Below are positions 1-9,238 of a stretch of 64,000 nt of DNA, one piece after another. The translations under genes and the position numbers were made by a program. Origin of the DNA: Cellulosimicrobium cellulans (GTDB taxonomy: Bacteria; Actinomycetota; Actinomycetes; Actinomycetales; Cellulomonadaceae); contig NZ_JAFBCN010000001.1 in NCBI RefSeq assembly GCF_016907755.1, positions 2,480,001 through 2,544,000 of the forward strand, given 5' to 3'. Each line of letters starts with the position of its first letter. Within the stretch, counting starts at the first letter, position 1. A model generated the notes under the pieces. It saw only the letters and a program-made list of their open reading frames with translations, was not told where the DNA came from and made no database searches.

Positions 1-960
1 CGCGACTTCCTCGGGCTGCGGGCCGACCTCGCGGCGTACCTGGGCACGGAGTCCGGCGTCGTGCTGGGCGCCGAGCAGCTCTGGGCGGCCAACGGGTCGA
101 ACGAGATCATGCTCCACGTGCTGCAGGCGTTCGGCGGCCCGGGCCGCACCGCGGTGTCGTTCGCGCCCACGTACTCGATGTACCCGGAGTACGCGCGCGA
201 CACCCACACGGCGTGGGTCGTGGGACGGCGGGCCGAGGACTTCACGCTCGACCCGGAGCACGTGCGCGACGTGATCGCGCGCGAGCAGCCCTCGGTCGTC
301 CTGGTCGCGAGCCCCAACAACCCGACCGGGACGGCGCTGCCTGCCGCGACCGTCGAGGCGGTGTGCGAGGCGGCGCTCGCGGTCCGCGTCCCGCTCGCCG
401 ACGGGCGCGAGGCACCTGCGGTCGTCGTCGTGGACGAGGCGTACGGGGAGTTCCGCCGTGCCGGCACGCCCTCGGCGCTCGAGCTGCTCGACCGGTACCC
501 GAACCTCGCCGTGACGCGCACGATGTCCAAGGCGTTCGCGCTCGCGGGCGCCCGGGTGGGCTACCTCGCGGCGTCGCGCGAGCTCGTCGACGCGCTCCGG
601 GTCGTCCGGCTCCCGTACCACCTGTCGGCCGTGACCCAGGCGGTCGCCCGCGCGGCCCTCTCGCACTCGGCGGAGCTGCTCGCGCAGGTCTCGGCGCTGC
701 GCGAGCGCCGTGACGAGACCGTCGCGTGGCTGCGCTCGCTCCGGCACCCGGACGGGCGCGCGCTCGCGGTCGCGGAGTCCGACGCGAACTTCGTCCTGTT
801 CGGCACGTTCGACGACCGGCACGCGGTCTGGGCGGGCCTGTTGGAGCGGGGCGTGCTCATCCGGGAGACTGGTCCCGACGGCTGGCTGCGGGTGTCGATC
901 GGCACCGGCGAGGAGATGCGGGCCTTCCGACAGGCCCTCGTGGAGGTGGCAGGACTGTGA
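1..960 (+). CDS. hisC: Histidinol-phosphate aminotransferase HisC (5' end cut by window)
   Basis: PLP-dependent class I/II aminotransferase that converts imidazole-acetol phosphate and glutamate to histidinol phosphate in histidine synthesis. The frame is open from base 1, so at least 319 residues are present and only the N-terminal part is missing. Visible family marks, counted from the first codon in the window, are ASPNNPTGT near residue 104, DEAYGEF near 146, and the Schiff-base lysine in [15 protein letters not shown] (K177). The stop overlaps the hisB GTG by four bases (GTGA), so the two are translationally coupled. The his operon context supports HisC over other aminotransferases of this fold. 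Confidence 0.95.
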   Translation, partial: RDFLGLRADLAAYLGTESGVVLGAEQLWAANGSNEIMLHVLQAFGGPGRTAVSFAPTYSMYPEYARDTHTAWVVGRRAEDFTLDPEHVRDVIAREQPSVVLVASPNNPTGTALPAATVEAVCEAALAVRVPLADGREAPAVVVVDEAYGEFRRAGTPSALELLDRYPNLAVTRTMSKAFALAGARVGYLAASRELVDALRVVRLPYHLSAVTQAVARAALSHSAELLAQVSALRERRDETVAWLRSLRHPDGRALAVAESDANFVLFGTFDDRHAVWAGLLERGVLIRETGPDGWLRVSIGTGEEMRAFRQALVEVAGL

Positions 961-1556
961 AGCGCACCGCGCGCATCGAGCGCGCGACGTCCGAGTCGAG
1001 CGTGCTCGTCGAGCTCGACCTCGACGGCACGGGACGGACGGAGATCTCGACGACCGTCCCGTTCTACGACCACATGCTCACGGCGCTGGGCAAGCACTCG
1101 CTCATCGACCTCAAGGTCGTCGCGACGGGCGACACGCACATCGACGCGCACCACACCGTCGAGGACGTGGCGATCACGATCGGCGAGGCGCTGCGCGTCG
1201 CGCTGGGCGACAAGGTCGGCATCGGCCGCTTCGGCGACGCGACCGTGCCCCTCGACGAGGCGCTCGCGCTCGCCGTCGTGGACGTGTCCGGGCGCCCGTA
1301 CCTGGTGCACTCGGGCGAGCCCGAGGGACAGGAGTACCACCTCATCGGCGGGCACTTCACGGGGTCGCTCACGCGGCACGTGCTGGAGTCGATCGCGCAC
1401 CACGCGGGGATCTGCATCCACGTGCGCGTCCTCGCGGGCCGGGACCCGCACCACATCGTCGAGGCGCAGTTCAAGGCGCTCGCGCGCGCGCTGCGCGCCG
1501 CGGTCGCGCCGGACCCGCGCGTCGAGGGCGTCCCGTCCACGAAGGGAGCCCTGTGA
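957..1556 (+). CDS. hisB: Imidazoleglycerol-phosphate dehydratase HisB
   Basis: Manganese-dependent dehydratase that makes imidazole-acetol phosphate, the substrate of HisC. It has 199 residues, the normal size of the monofunctional enzyme; no histidinol-phosphatase domain is fused to it. Two metal-binding histidine clusters are visible: AHHTVED near residue 64 and HHIVEA near residue 164. The GTG start overlaps the hisC stop, with GGAGG a few bases upstream. It is followed by another 4-base overlap with the next gene. Confidence 0.97.
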   Translation: MKRTARIERATSESSVLVELDLDGTGRTEISTTVPFYDHMLTALGKHSLIDLKVVATGDTHIDAHHTVEDVAITIGEALRVALGDKVGIGRFGDATVPLDEALALAVVDVSGRPYLVHSGEPEGQEYHLIGGHFTGSLTRHVLESIAHHAGICIHVRVLAGRDPHHIVEAQFKALARALRAAVAPDPRVEGVPSTKGAL

Positions 1557-2065
1557 GCACGCACGACGACGACGCGCTGGACGGCATCGAGATCCCGGAC
1601 GACCTCTCGTCCCTGACGGGACCCGCGCGGCCGGACCTCGTCGCGCTCATCACGCAGATCGCCGGGGCCGAGCCGCTCGCCGCGGCGTGCTCGCTCGCGC
1701 AGGTCGAGGCCGACGTCGTGCCGACCGACGTGGGCGCCGTCGCGGTGCTGCGTGACACGGCCGGCGACGCGCCCGCGCGCGCCGCCGCCGCGCTGACCAC
1801 CCTGGTCAAGGGCGTGCCGCTCGTGCTCGTCGTGCGCAGCGGCGAGCAGCTCAGCATGACGCGCTGGGCCGACGGCGCGGCGGGCGACCAGCTCGCCCCG
1901 GGCCTCGTGCTCGGCGGCGCGCCCGAGGCGCTCGAGGACCTGCTCACCGGCACGACGGCGCTCGCCGACCTGGACGGGGTCGTCGCGAGCTCGTCCATCT
2001 CGCGCTGGAAGGCGATGCGGCTGCTCACGTCCGCCGCGCGCCGGGCCCGGAAGGACGGCGCATGA
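1553..2065 (+). CDS. Hypothetical protein inside the his operon
   Basis: A 170-residue soluble protein that I do not recognise as an enzyme. The N-terminus is acidic (many Asp residues), the middle is Ala/Val-rich and looks like an alpha/beta fold, and the C-terminus is basic ([20 protein letters not shown]). No signal peptide or membrane segment is visible. It overlaps hisB by GTGA and hisH by ATGA, so it is translated with the histidine enzymes. Uncharacterised genes at this place are seen in other actinobacterial his operons (general knowledge). A structural or regulatory link to histidine synthesis is only inferred from position. Confidence 0.8.
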   Translation: MSTHDDDALDGIEIPDDLSSLTGPARPDLVALITQIAGAEPLAAACSLAQVEADVVPTDVGAVAVLRDTAGDAPARAAAALTTLVKGVPLVLVVRSGEQLSMTRWADGAAGDQLAPGLVLGGAPEALEDLLTGTTALADLDGVVASSSISRWKAMRLLTSAARRARKDGA

Positions 2066-2739
2066 GCGAGGCAGGACCCGGCGGGACGTCGGGCGGGCGG
2101 CGCCCGTCCGTCGTCGTGCTCGACTACGGGTTCGGCAACGTCCGTTCGGCCGTGCGCGCGCTCGAGCGCGTCGGCGCGGACGTCGAGCTCACCGCGGACC
2201 GGGGCGCGGCGCAGGACGCCGACGGGCTCGTCGTCCCCGGCGTCGGCGCGTTCGCCGCGGTCATGGCGGGCCTGCGCGGCGTCCGCGGCGACGAGATCGT
2301 CGGACGGCGGCTCGCCGGCGGGCGGCCCGTGCTGGGCATCTGCGTGGGCATGCAGGTCATGTTCGACCAGGGCGACGAGCACGGCACCCTGACCGACGGG
2401 CTGGGGGAGTGGGCCGGTCTCGTCGACCGGCTCGAGGCCGAGGTCGTGCCCCACATGGGCTGGGACACGGTCGACGTGCCCACGGGCAGCGTGCTGTTCC
2501 GCGGGGTCGAGGACGAGCGCTTCTACTTCGTCCACTCCTACGCCGCCCGGTCCTTCACGACGGGACAGGACCTGCCTGCGGACTCGCCGGTCCGGCGCCC
2601 GCTCGTCACGTGGTCCGACCACGGGGGGCGGTTCGTCGCCGCCGTGGAGAACGGGCCGCTGTCCGCCACGCAGTTCCACCCCGAGAAGTCCGGCGACGCG
2701 GGCGCGACCCTGCTCGAGAACTGGGTCCGCTCGCTCTGA
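2062..2739 (+). CDS. hisH: Imidazole glycerol phosphate synthase subunit HisH
   Basis: Glutamine amidotransferase subunit that feeds ammonia to HisF, which is not in this window. The class I GATase fold is clear: nucleophile C94 in LGICVGMQ, and the His/Glu pair in TQFHPEKS near the C-terminus. It has 225 residues, slightly longer than usual because of a 15-residue Gly/Ser/Arg-rich N-terminus. ATG overlaps the stop of the preceding hypothetical gene (ATGA). Confidence 0.96.
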   Translation: MSEAGPGGTSGGRRPSVVVLDYGFGNVRSAVRALERVGADVELTADRGAAQDADGLVVPGVGAFAAVMAGLRGVRGDEIVGRRLAGGRPVLGICVGMQVMFDQGDEHGTLTDGLGEWAGLVDRLEAEVVPHMGWDTVDVPTGSVLFRGVEDERFYFVHSYAARSFTTGQDLPADSPVRRPLVTWSDHGGRFVAAVENGPLSATQFHPEKSGDAGATLLENWVRSL

Positions 2740-2822
2740 CCGACCGCGCGCCCGGTGCACATCGCCCCGCGCGCACCACCCGGCGCGACAGCGACGCGCC
2801 ACCGACACCGATGGAGAACCCC

Positions 2823-3554
2823 GTGACCGACCGCCTCGTGCTGCTCCCCGCCGTCGACGTCGCCGACGGCCAGGCCGTCCGCCTCGTCCAGGGCGAGGCC
2901 GGCTCCGAGACCTCGTACGGCGACCCGCTCGCCGCCGCGCTCGACTGGCAGTCGGGCGGTGCGGAGTGGATCCACCTCGTGGACCTCGACGCCGCATTCG
3001 GCCGCGGCTCCAACGCGGAGCTGCTCGCCGACGTCGTCGCGCGCCTCGACGTCCAGGTCGAGCTCTCCGGCGGGATCCGCGATGACGCGTCGCTCGAGCG
3101 TGCGCTCGCCACGGGCGCGCGCCGCGTCAACCTCGGCACCGCGGCGCTCGAGAACCCCGAGTGGACGGCGAAGGTCATCGCGGAGCACGGTGACGCGATC
3201 GCCGTCGGCCTCGACGTGCGCGGCACCACGCTCGCCGCGCGCGGGTGGACCCAGGAGGGCGGCGACCTGTGGGAGGTCCTCGACCGCCTCGAGGCCGCCG
3301 GGTGCGCGCGCTACGTCGTCACGGACGTGACCAAGGACGGCACGCTGCGCGGGCCGAACATCGACCTCCTGCGCGACGTCGCGGCGCGCACGGAGGCGCC
3401 GGTCGTCGCGTCGGGCGGCATCTCCAGCCTCGCCGACCTCGAGGCGCTGCGCGCGCTCGTCCCCGCGGGCGTCGAGGGCGCGATCGTGGGCAAGGCCCTC
3501 TACGCGGGTGCGTTCACGCTGCCCCAGGCGCTCGACGTCGCGGGCCGGCCGTGA
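2823..3554 (+). CDS. priA: Bifunctional HisA/TrpF isomerase PriA
   Basis: A (beta-alpha)8 barrel isomerase of the HisA family, 243 residues. Typical motifs are [15 protein letters not shown] at the N-terminus, with its catalytic Asp, and [10 protein letters not shown] with the second Asp. In actinobacteria lacking trpF this protein (PriA) acts on both the histidine and tryptophan intermediates. Dual function here is inferred from family and lineage. I chose GTG 2823 because GGAG sits 6 bases before it; the in-frame ATG at 2811 has no ribosome site. The stop overlaps the next gene (GTGA). Confidence 0.93.
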   Translation: MTDRLVLLPAVDVADGQAVRLVQGEAGSETSYGDPLAAALDWQSGGAEWIHLVDLDAAFGRGSNAELLADVVARLDVQVELSGGIRDDASLERALATGARRVNLGTAALENPEWTAKVIAEHGDAIAVGLDVRGTTLAARGWTQEGGDLWEVLDRLEAAGCARYVVTDVTKDGTLRGPNIDLLRDVAARTEAPVVASGGISSLADLEALRALVPAGVEGAIVGKALYAGAFTLPQALDVAGRP

Positions 3555-4291
3555 CGACGGGCCCGGACCCCGCGGGGAAGGCGCTGCCGCCGTCCTCCGG
3601 CTTCGCGGGCGACGACGGGTCGGCCGACCCGGCGCTGTCCGCGCTGCTCGCCGCCTATGCCGCGGGCTCGGCCCCGCTGGCCGAGGTCGTCGCGCGGCTC
3701 GGCGAGACGCGCGTCCTCGTCCCGATCCTGGCCGAGCTCGAGAGCGCGGGCGAGGGAGAGCACGGGCACACCGTCGACAAGGAGGCCTCGGCCGGCGTCG
3801 TCGCGATCGAGGCGCCGGACGGGCGCCGCGCGCTCCCGGTGTTCACCTCCGTCGCGGCGATGGCGGCGTGGCGCGCGAGCGCGCGGCCCGTCCCCGTGGA
3901 CGCGCGCCGCGCGGCGCTGTCCGCCGTGAGCGAGGACTGGTCGCTGCTCGTCCTCGACCCGGGCGGCCCCGTGACCGCGCTCGTGCCGCGCCCGGCCGTG
4001 TGGGCGCTCGCCCAGGGCAAGGAGTGGTCGCCGGCGGTCGTCGACGACGCGGTGGACCCCGAGGTGCTGGCCGCGGTCCAGGCTGCGCTCGCCGGCATCC
4101 CGCACGTCGCGCGGGCGTGGGCGGAGCCGGGGCGGCGCGCGGAGGTCGCCGTCGTGCTGCGCATCGACGCCGGGCTGGACCGGGCGGGCCTCGACGCCGT
4201 GCTCGGGCAGGTCAACGGCGCGCTCGCGAACGACGCCGTCGTGTCCGAGCGCGTGGACGGCCTCGAGCTGCGGGTCGGCCGGGCGGACTGA
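3551..4291 (+). CDS. SseB-family protein
   Basis: A 246-residue cytosolic protein resembling the SseB N-terminal domain: [45 protein letters not shown] and a Leu/Val-rich core. Its biochemical role is unknown. An SseB-like gene directly after the HisA/PriA gene is common in actinobacteria (general knowledge). The GTG start overlaps the priA stop. The gene ends 10 bases from the convergent GerW-like gene. Confidence 0.82.
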   Translation: MTTGPDPAGKALPPSSGFAGDDGSADPALSALLAAYAAGSAPLAEVVARLGETRVLVPILAELESAGEGEHGHTVDKEASAGVVAIEAPDGRRALPVFTSVAAMAAWRASARPVPVDARRAALSAVSEDWSLLVLDPGGPVTALVPRPAVWALAQGKEWSPAVVDDAVDPEVLAAVQAALAGIPHVARAWAEPGRRAEVAVVLRIDAGLDRAGLDAVLGQVNGALANDAVVSERVDGLELRVGRAD

Positions 4292-4301
4292 CCCCCGCGG
4301 G

Positions 4302-4817
4302 TCAGCGACGACGCAGGCGGCTCAGGCCCCACGCGAGCGCGGCCGAGAACGCGACGACGGCGCCGAGAGCCTGCCCGCCGAGGATCACGCGGTTGAGGTC
4401 GAGCGCGGGCTGCCAGCGCACGCCCGCGTCGTCGACGACGTAGACGCCCTTGGCGACGACACGGACCCCGAAGCCGCCCCCGCCTCCCGAGCCCTCGCCG
4501 CCCGCCTCGCCGCCGGCGTTGCCGGACCCGGGGTCGGACGACGCGCCCGTGCTCGGTGTCGCGGCCTCCTCGCTCTCCGCGGGCGCGGCCCCGATGCGGC
4601 GACGCCAGTCGGCAGCCCCCTTGCCGGACAGCTCTCCCGCGCCGGAGCCCCAGCCCGAGCCGGTGCCGCCCCAGACGGTGGCGACGGGGATGACGAGCGT
4701 GCCGTCGCGCTCGTAGGACTCTCCGAAGACGCGACGCACGGTGAGCGTGTCGCGTGCTGCGTGGGTGATGTGCGCCGGGTCGACCGGGGACGTGTCCGAG
4801 CTCGCGTGTGTGCTCAT
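4302..4817 (-). CDS. GerW/YtfJ-family membrane protein
   Basis: A 171-residue protein with the GerW (YtfJ) fold: VRRVFGESYERDGTLVIPVATV near residue 28, a Gly-rich loop with GTGSGWGSGAGE, and GFGVRVVAKGVYVV near residue 116. A Gly/Ser-rich linker divides the two halves. One membrane helix lies at residues 145-166, followed by a basic tail (LSRLRRR). In Bacillus YtfJ/GerW is needed for normal spore germination, but actinobacterial homologues occur in organisms without endospores, so the role here is unknown. A -10-like TACCCT lies seven bases before the ATG, suggesting a leaderless mRNA. Confidence 0.85.
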   Translation of the reverse strand: MSTHASSDTSPVDPAHITHAARDTLTVRRVFGESYERDGTLVIPVATVWGGTGSGWGSGAGELSGKGAADWRRRIGAAPAESEEAATPSTGASSDPGSGNAGGEAGGEGSGGGGGFGVRVVAKGVYVVDDAGVRWQPALDLNRVILGGQALGAVVAFSAALAWGLSRLRRR

Positions 4818-4830
4818 GGCAGGAAGGGTA
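4818..4830 (-). promoter_or_regulatory. -10 box of the GerW-like gene, leaderless spacing
   Basis: On the minus strand TACCCT (4830-4825) is followed by seven bases and then the ATG, which would place the transcription start at or next to the start codon. No clear -35 box is visible. Confidence 0.45.
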
Positions 4831-4859
4831 GACCTGCGGTCCCGGGTGCGCGCGGGGTG

Positions 4860-4892
4860 CGGTGCGGCGGGTCGTGCCGGGCCGCCGCACCG
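4860..4892 (-). terminator. Hairpin downstream of the lipoprotein protease gene
   Basis: Perfect 11-base arms CGGTGCGGCGG and CCGCCGCACCG with an 11-base loop, 27 bases past the protease stop on the minus strand. There is no U-tract, as is usual for actinobacterial terminators. Confidence 0.6.
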
Positions 4893-4918
4893 TCCCGACG
4901 GGCTCCCTGCAGGAGTGG

Positions 4919-5716
4919 TCAGGCGTCGCACTCCGGGAGGGCCGTGAACGCCGACTCGTCGCCGAGCATCGTCTGGAGCGTGCTCACCGGGACGAGCAGC
5001 GACTTGTCGGTCGACGTCTTCGCGTAGACGACGCCGATCACCTCGCCGGCGTCGTTGAGCGCGGCGGAGCCGGAGCTCCCGGGCTCGACCGGGGCGTCCG
5101 TGACGAGCACCTCCCCGAGGTTCTCGTGCAAGGGGTCCGTCGTCGTCCCGATCACGGAGCCCTGGGTCACCGTGAGCCGGCCGCCCTCGGGGTAGCCCAC
5201 GACCGTCACCGGGTCGCCCGGCGCCGGGTCGGCCGCCGCGAGGGTCGGGGCCGACGGGAGGTCCTCCGACGTCCGGACGATCGCGAGGTCCGCGAGACCG
5301 GCCACGCTCGCGGTCTGCGCGGCGATGTCGCGGCCGTCGTAGGTGAGGAGCTGCAGCGAGCGCGACGAGTCGACCACGTGCTTGTTGGTGATGAGCGTCC
5401 GGGAGTCGACGGCGAACCCCGAGCCGGTCGAGAGCCCGTCGCAGCGCACGTTGCGGATGCGCACGGCCATGCGGCGGACGGCGTCGAAGCCGTCCGCCGA
5501 GAGGTTCTCGGACCCCGCGGGGTCGTCGGGGGCGACGAGCGACGGCACGACCGTGTCCGGCACGGGCTCGGGGAGCTCGGGCAGCACGCCGCACGCCGCG
5601 AGCGAGCCGGCGAGCAGGAAGACCGAGACGAGCGACCCGACGACGCGCCCGACGACGCGCCCGACGGCGGCCCTGGCGACGGTCGCTGCGGCCGGCGCGG
5701 TGCTGCGGCGCGTCAT
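4919..5716 (-). CDS. Lipoprotein trypsin-like serine protease
   Basis: A 265-residue exported protease with chymotrypsin-fold motifs. The N-terminus has basic residues, a hydrophobic stretch (VSVFLLAGSLAAC) and a lipobox LAAC with the acylated Cys at 42, so it is predicted to be anchored to the outer face of the membrane. The catalytic triad is readable as H113 (TNKHVV), D143 (ADLAIVR) and S215 (PGSSGSA). There is no PDZ domain, unlike DegP/HtrA. The ATG overlaps the stop of the upstream coiled-coil gene (ATGA), so the two are translated together and may work together at the envelope. Confidence 0.88.
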   Translation of the reverse strand: MTRRSTAPAAATVARAAVGRVVGRVVGSLVSVFLLAGSLAACGVLPELPEPVPDTVVPSLVAPDDPAGSENLSADGFDAVRRMAVRIRNVRCDGLSTGSGFAVDSRTLITNKHVVDSSRSLQLLTYDGRDIAAQTASVAGLADLAIVRTSEDLPSAPTLAAADPAPGDPVTVVGYPEGGRLTVTQGSVIGTTTDPLHENLGEVLVTDAPVEPGSSGSAALNDAGEVIGVVYAKTSTDKSLLVPVSTLQTMLGDESAFTALPECDA

Positions 5717-6531
5717 CCCGCGAGCTCCTGCTGGAGCTGCGCGTTCGCGTCCGTGGCCTCCTGGCACAGCAGGTCCACCTGGTCGGCGAAGCGCTCCAGG
5801 TCCGCGGGGTCGTACGCGTCCCGGTTGTTGAGGTAGCCGATGAGCTGGGTCTGCGCCGTCGTGCACTGACCGAGCGCGGCGGCGACCTTGCCCGCCGCCT
5901 CGGAGACCCGGCTCTGGTAGTCGAGGTACTGCTGGGACGCCTCGTTCTCGTCGCCGAGCTGCGCCTTCTCGTTGGCGAGGTCGCTGATGCGGTCCTGCGC
6001 GGCGGTGAGCTGAGTGCGCGCGGACTCGAGCTCCGCGTTCGCACCGTCGAGCTCGGTCTGGAGCCGGGCGACGTCCTCGCCGAGGCCGCGAGCCTCGCCC
6101 TCCCAGTCCGCGCTCGACTCCTGCCACCGCGTCGTGGTGACCCACAGGTAGGCGCCCACCCCGAGCGCGGCCGCGAGGAGGAGGGACAGCACCACGATCG
6201 CCACCACGGCGCGGCGGCGGCGCGGCGGCGCCGACGCCTCCCCGGCGGCGGGCGGCGCTCCGTCCGGTCCCGGTGCGCCGACTCCCCGGGGGACGGTGGC
6301 CGCCGGGACCGTGCCCGCGCCGACGACAGGCGACGTGCCGGGGGCCGTGCCGCGGGGGGCCGCGGAGGCCGGGGTGAACGAAGGCAGCCCACCGGCCGAC
6401 GACGGTGCGCCCGGGACGGGGGGCGGCGTCGTTCCCCGCGGGACGCTCTCCGGCCGGGCCGCCGACGGTGGCGGACCCTGCGGCGGCAGGTGGGACGTCC
6501 CGTGCGGCGGCGGCACCGGGGGAGTGCTCAA
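5713..6531 (-). CDS. Pro-rich single-pass membrane protein with extracytoplasmic coiled coil
   Basis: About 272 residues. Residues 1-105 are Pro/Gly/Ala-rich with repeated PRGT/PRGV patches, residues 108-131 form one membrane helix (AIVVLSLLLAAALGVGAYLW), and residues 140-215 form a heptad-like coiled coil rich in Glu, Gln and Leu. Two Cys residues lie in the C-terminal part. Topology is predicted N-in, C-out. No ATG or GTG fits; the likely start is TTG 6531, whose TTGA overlaps the stop of the DUF1844 gene. This start lacks a good ribosome site and is not certain. I do not recognise a family with known function. Confidence 0.72.
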   Translation of the reverse strand: MSTPPVPPPHGTSHLPPQGPPPSAARPESVPRGTTPPPVPGAPSSAGGLPSFTPASAAPRGTAPGTSPVVGAGTVPAATVPRGVGAPGPDGAPPAAGEASAPPRRRRAVVAIVVLSLLLAAALGVGAYLWVTTTRWQESSADWEGEARGLGEDVARLQTELDGANAELESARTQLTAAQDRISDLANEKAQLGDENEASQQYLDYQSRVSEAAGKVAAALGQCTTAQTQLIGYLNNRDAYDPADLERFADQVDLLCQEATDANAQLQQELAG

Positions 6532-6890
6532 CTCACGGCGCCCGTGTACTTCTCGCCCGGGCCCTCGCCCGGGGCGTCGGGGTAGACCGACGCCTCGCGG
6601 AACGCGAGCTGGAGCGAGCGCAGCCCGTCGCGGAGCGAGCGGGCGTGCTGGTTGCCGATGTCGGGAGCGCTCGCCGTGACGAGCGCGGCGAGCGCGTTGA
6701 TGAGCTTGCGCGCCTCGTCGAGGTCGAGGTGGCCCTGCTCCTGCGCGTCCTCGGCGAGCCCGCACTTGACGGCCGCGGCGCTCATGAGGTGGACGGCCGC
6801 GGACGTGATGACCTCCACGGCGGCGACGTCGGCGATGTCGCGCACCGCGTCGGTGGCAGGGTCGGGCACGGCGGCGTTCTCGGTACTCAT
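6528..6890 (-). CDS. DUF1844 family protein
   Basis: A 120-residue Ala-rich, probably all-helical soluble protein matching the DUF1844 pattern: VITSAAVHLMSAAAVKCGL followed by LDEARKLINALAALV and LRDGLRSLQLAFREAS. Function unknown. DUF1844 genes near infC are typical of actinobacteria (general knowledge), and infC is 2.6 kb away here. The start ATG 6890 is preceded by GGAAAG at suitable spacing; an ATG nine bases further upstream is also possible. Its stop overlaps the next gene of the coupled trio. Confidence 0.85.
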   Translation of the reverse strand: MSTENAAVPDPATDAVRDIADVAAVEVITSAAVHLMSAAAVKCGLAEDAQEQGHLDLDEARKLINALAALVTASAPDIGNQHARSLRDGLRSLQLAFREASVYPDAPGEGPGEKYTGAVS

Positions 6891-6977
6891 GGCGACCATC
6901 TTTCCATCCGACGGCGGGGGAGGAGGCCCCCGGGCGCGGGAGCGCGGCCGGCGCCGGCCGCTCCTGGGGACGACGTC

Positions 6978-7008
6978 GGCCGCCGCCCCCTGGCGAGGGG
7001 CGACGGCC
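6978..7008 (-). terminator. Terminator hairpin after catalase
   Basis: Twelve-base arms GGCCGCCGCCCC and GGGGCGACGGCC with one mismatch and a seven-base loop, about 40 bases past the catalase stop. A second short hairpin (CCGCCC/GGGCGG, 7022-7037) lies even closer to the stop. Confidence 0.65.
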
Positions 7009-7048
7009 GGCGTTGGTGCGACCGCCCCGCAGGGCGGCCACGACGGGG

Positions 7049-8563
7049 TCAGGCGCGGACCGGCTCCGCCGCGGTGCCGGGCTGGCCGCCCTCGACGGGC
7101 GCGCCGGTGGCGGCGAGCGCGACGCGCAGCGCGCCCCCGAGGGCCGCGTCGACGTTCGTCCAGTACGCGATCGCGCGCTCGCGGATGTCGTCGCTGCGGA
7201 CGGCGCCGACGTGCCCCGTGATCGTCGCGAGGAAGCGGTCGCGCGCCGCGTCGTCGAACACCTCGCGGTAGAGCGTGCCCGCCTGCCCGAAGTCGTCGTC
7301 CTCCGGGTGCAGCGTCGCGGCGGAGCGCGTGAGCTCGCCGTCGGCCTCCCATCCCGCCGACTCGGCGGCGCGCGCCGGGTCGGCGTGCGCGCCGCCCTGG
7401 CTGTTGGGCGCGTAGACGGGCGTGGTCGCGGAGGAGAAGGAGTAGCGCATCGCGCCGTCCTTCGCGTACGAGTGCCCGCCCTCGGCCGCCGCGTGGGGAG
7501 CGTTCACGGGGAGCTGGGCGTGGTTCGTGCCCACGCGGTACCGGTGCGCGTCGGCGTAGGAGAAGATGCGCGCGAGCAGCATCTTGTCCGGGCTCGTCGC
7601 GATGCCGGGGACGAAGTTGCTCGGTGCGAACGTCGCCTGCTCGATCTGGGCGAAGTAGTTCTCCGGGTTGCGGTTGAGCTCCATCACGCCCACCTCCACC
7701 AGCGGGTAGTCCGCGTGCGGCCACACCTTGGTCAGGTCGAACGGGTTGAACCGGTAGGTCTTCGCGTCCTCGTACGGCATGACCTGGACCGAGAGCGTCC
7801 AGCGCGGGAAGTCGCCCGCGTCGATGTGGTCGTACAGGTCGCGGATGTGGTGGTCGGAGTCCGACCCGGCGAGCTGCGACGCCTCGTCGGCCGAGAGGTT
7901 GTCGATGCCCTGCGCGGTCTTGAAGTGGTACTTGACCCAGAACCGCTCGCCGGCCGCGTTGATCCACTGGTACGTGTGCGAGCCGAACCCGTCCATGTGG
8001 CGCCAGCTCGACGGCAGGCCGCGGTCGCCCATGAGCCAGGTCACCTGGTGCGCCGACTCGGGGGACAGGCTCCAGAAGTCCCACTGCATGTCGTTGTCGC
8101 GCAGGTTCGAGCCGGGCAGGCGCTTCTGCGAACGGATGAAGTCGGGGAACTTGATGCCGTCGCGCAGGAAGAACACGGGCGTGTTGTTGCCGACGAGGTC
8201 GTAGTTGCCCTCGGTCGTGTAGAACTTCAGCGCGAAGCCGCGCGGGTCGCGCCACGTGTCGGGGGAGCCCTGCTCGCCGGCGACGGAGGAGAAGCGCGCG
8301 AGCATCTCGGTCGTCGTGCCGGGCTGGAAGAGGGCCGCGCGCGTGAAGGCGCTCACGTCGTTCGTCACGGTGAACGTGCCGAACGCCCCGCCACCCTTGG
8401 CGTGCACGACGCGCTCGGGCACGCGCTCCCGGTTGAACTGGGCGAGCTTCTCGACGAGGTAGTGGTCGTGCAGGACGATCGGCCCGTCGGCGCCGACGGT
8501 CTGGGCGTGGGCGTCCGAGGCGACGGGCGCGCCGGCGTTCGTGGTGGTGAAGGGGGCGGTCAT
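7049..8563 (-). CDS. katA: Monofunctional haem catalase
   Basis: A 504-residue clade 3-type small-subunit catalase that breaks down hydrogen peroxide. The essential His is H54 in [15 protein letters not shown], the distal Asn is in [15 protein letters not shown] near 126, and the haem-ligand Tyr is in [12 protein letters not shown] near 336. Length fits the small-subunit group and there is no C-terminal flavodoxin-like domain. It lies 114 bases downstream of a Fur-family gene on the same strand, an arrangement in which the regulator usually represses the catalase until peroxide oxidises it. Confidence 0.96.
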   Translation of the reverse strand: MTAPFTTTNAGAPVASDAHAQTVGADGPIVLHDHYLVEKLAQFNRERVPERVVHAKGGGAFGTFTVTNDVSAFTRAALFQPGTTTEMLARFSSVAGEQGSPDTWRDPRGFALKFYTTEGNYDLVGNNTPVFFLRDGIKFPDFIRSQKRLPGSNLRDNDMQWDFWSLSPESAHQVTWLMGDRGLPSSWRHMDGFGSHTYQWINAAGERFWVKYHFKTAQGIDNLSADEASQLAGSDSDHHIRDLYDHIDAGDFPRWTLSVQVMPYEDAKTYRFNPFDLTKVWPHADYPLVEVGVMELNRNPENYFAQIEQATFAPSNFVPGIATSPDKMLLARIFSYADAHRYRVGTNHAQLPVNAPHAAAEGGHSYAKDGAMRYSFSSATTPVYAPNSQGGAHADPARAAESAGWEADGELTRSAATLHPEDDDFGQAGTLYREVFDDAARDRFLATITGHVGAVRSDDIRERAIAYWTNVDAALGGALRVALAATGAPVEGGQPGTAAEPVRA

Positions 8564-8603
8564 GGGTCTCCTTCCGTGGGCCGCGGTCGCGGCCCGTGTG
8601 GCG

Positions 8604-8629
8604 TTCTCATACCAGGATCTTCGTGAGAA
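8604..8629 (-). promoter_or_regulatory. Inverted repeat between the Fur-family gene and katA
   Basis: Six-base arms TTCTCA and TGAGAA separated by 14 bases, centred about 55 bases before the katA start. It could be a regulator site for katA or a small stem-loop in a read-through mRNA. The sequence alone does not decide. Confidence 0.35.
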
Positions 8630-8677
8630 AACGGGCGCTCTCCGGGTGCGCGAGGCCCGAGAGCGGGTCGGGGGTGG

Positions 8678-9142
8678 TCAGTCCGCGCAGTCGGGGCAGA
8701 GGCCCCAGAACGTCACCTCGGCGGTGTCGATCTGGAACCCCGACGTGCTGCTGGGGGTCAGGCAGGGCGCGTGGCCGACCGTGCAGTCCACGTCGGCGAC
8801 GGCGCCGCAGCCCCGGCACACGACGTGGTGGTGGTTGTCGCCGAGGCGGCGCTCGTAGCGCGCCGGGTGGCCCGCGGGCTCGATCCGGCGGACCAGGCCC
8901 TTGTCGGTGAGCGTGTGCAGGACGTCGTAGACCGCCTGGACCGAGACGGAGCCGAGCGACGCGCGGGCCGCCCGCAGCACGTCGTCGGCGTCGGCGTGCT
9001 GGTGCACCTCGACCGCGTCGAGCACGGCGAGGCGGGCCGCGGTGACGCGCAGGCCGTGCTCGCGCAGCTCGCCCTCGTGGCGGGCGCGCCGTGGCCCGTC
9101 CTCGAGGGTCGTCCCCGCGGCGGGCGTCGCTCCTGTCGTCAT
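8678..9142 (-). CDS. furA: Fur-family metalloregulator (FurA/CatR-like)
   Basis: A 154-residue Fur/PerR-type repressor with a winged-helix N-half ([34 protein letters not shown]). Metal and structural-zinc ligands are visible: the HHH cluster in DNHHHVVC, and two CxxC pairs at C109/C112 and C149/C152. Position upstream of katA argues for a peroxide-sensing FurA/CatR role rather than iron-Fur. A -10-like TAGAGT lies six bases before the ATG, and a palindrome overlaps the presumed -35, which suggests autoregulation. Confidence 0.92.
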   Translation of the reverse strand: MTTGATPAAGTTLEDGPRRARHEGELREHGLRVTAARLAVLDAVEVHQHADADDVLRAARASLGSVSVQAVYDVLHTLTDKGLVRRIEPAGHPARYERRLGDNHHHVVCRGCGAVADVDCTVGHAPCLTPSSTSGFQIDTAEVTFWGLCPDCAD

Positions 9143-9148
9143 GGCACC

Positions 9149-9179
9149 ACTCTAACCACGTAAACTGGAAGAGTTCCAA
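9149..9179 (-). promoter_or_regulatory. Promoter and operator of the Fur-family gene
   Basis: On the minus strand a -35-like TTGGAA (9179-9174) and a -10 TAGAGT (9154-9149) are 19 bases apart, with the start codon six bases after the -10. The perfect palindrome TGGAAGAGTTCCA (9166-9178) covers the -35, as expected for a Fur-type autorepressor site. Confidence 0.5.
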
Positions 9180-9238
9180 TGATGGAGGAGATCCGGACTC
9201 TGGCTCCCGCCGGGGACGGAGGCCCTGCTCGCGTCTGC

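Noticed and set aside
2811-2822. ATG 2811 as the priA start
   Set aside because: No ribosome site lies before it, whereas its own bases supply the GGAG for GTG 2823.
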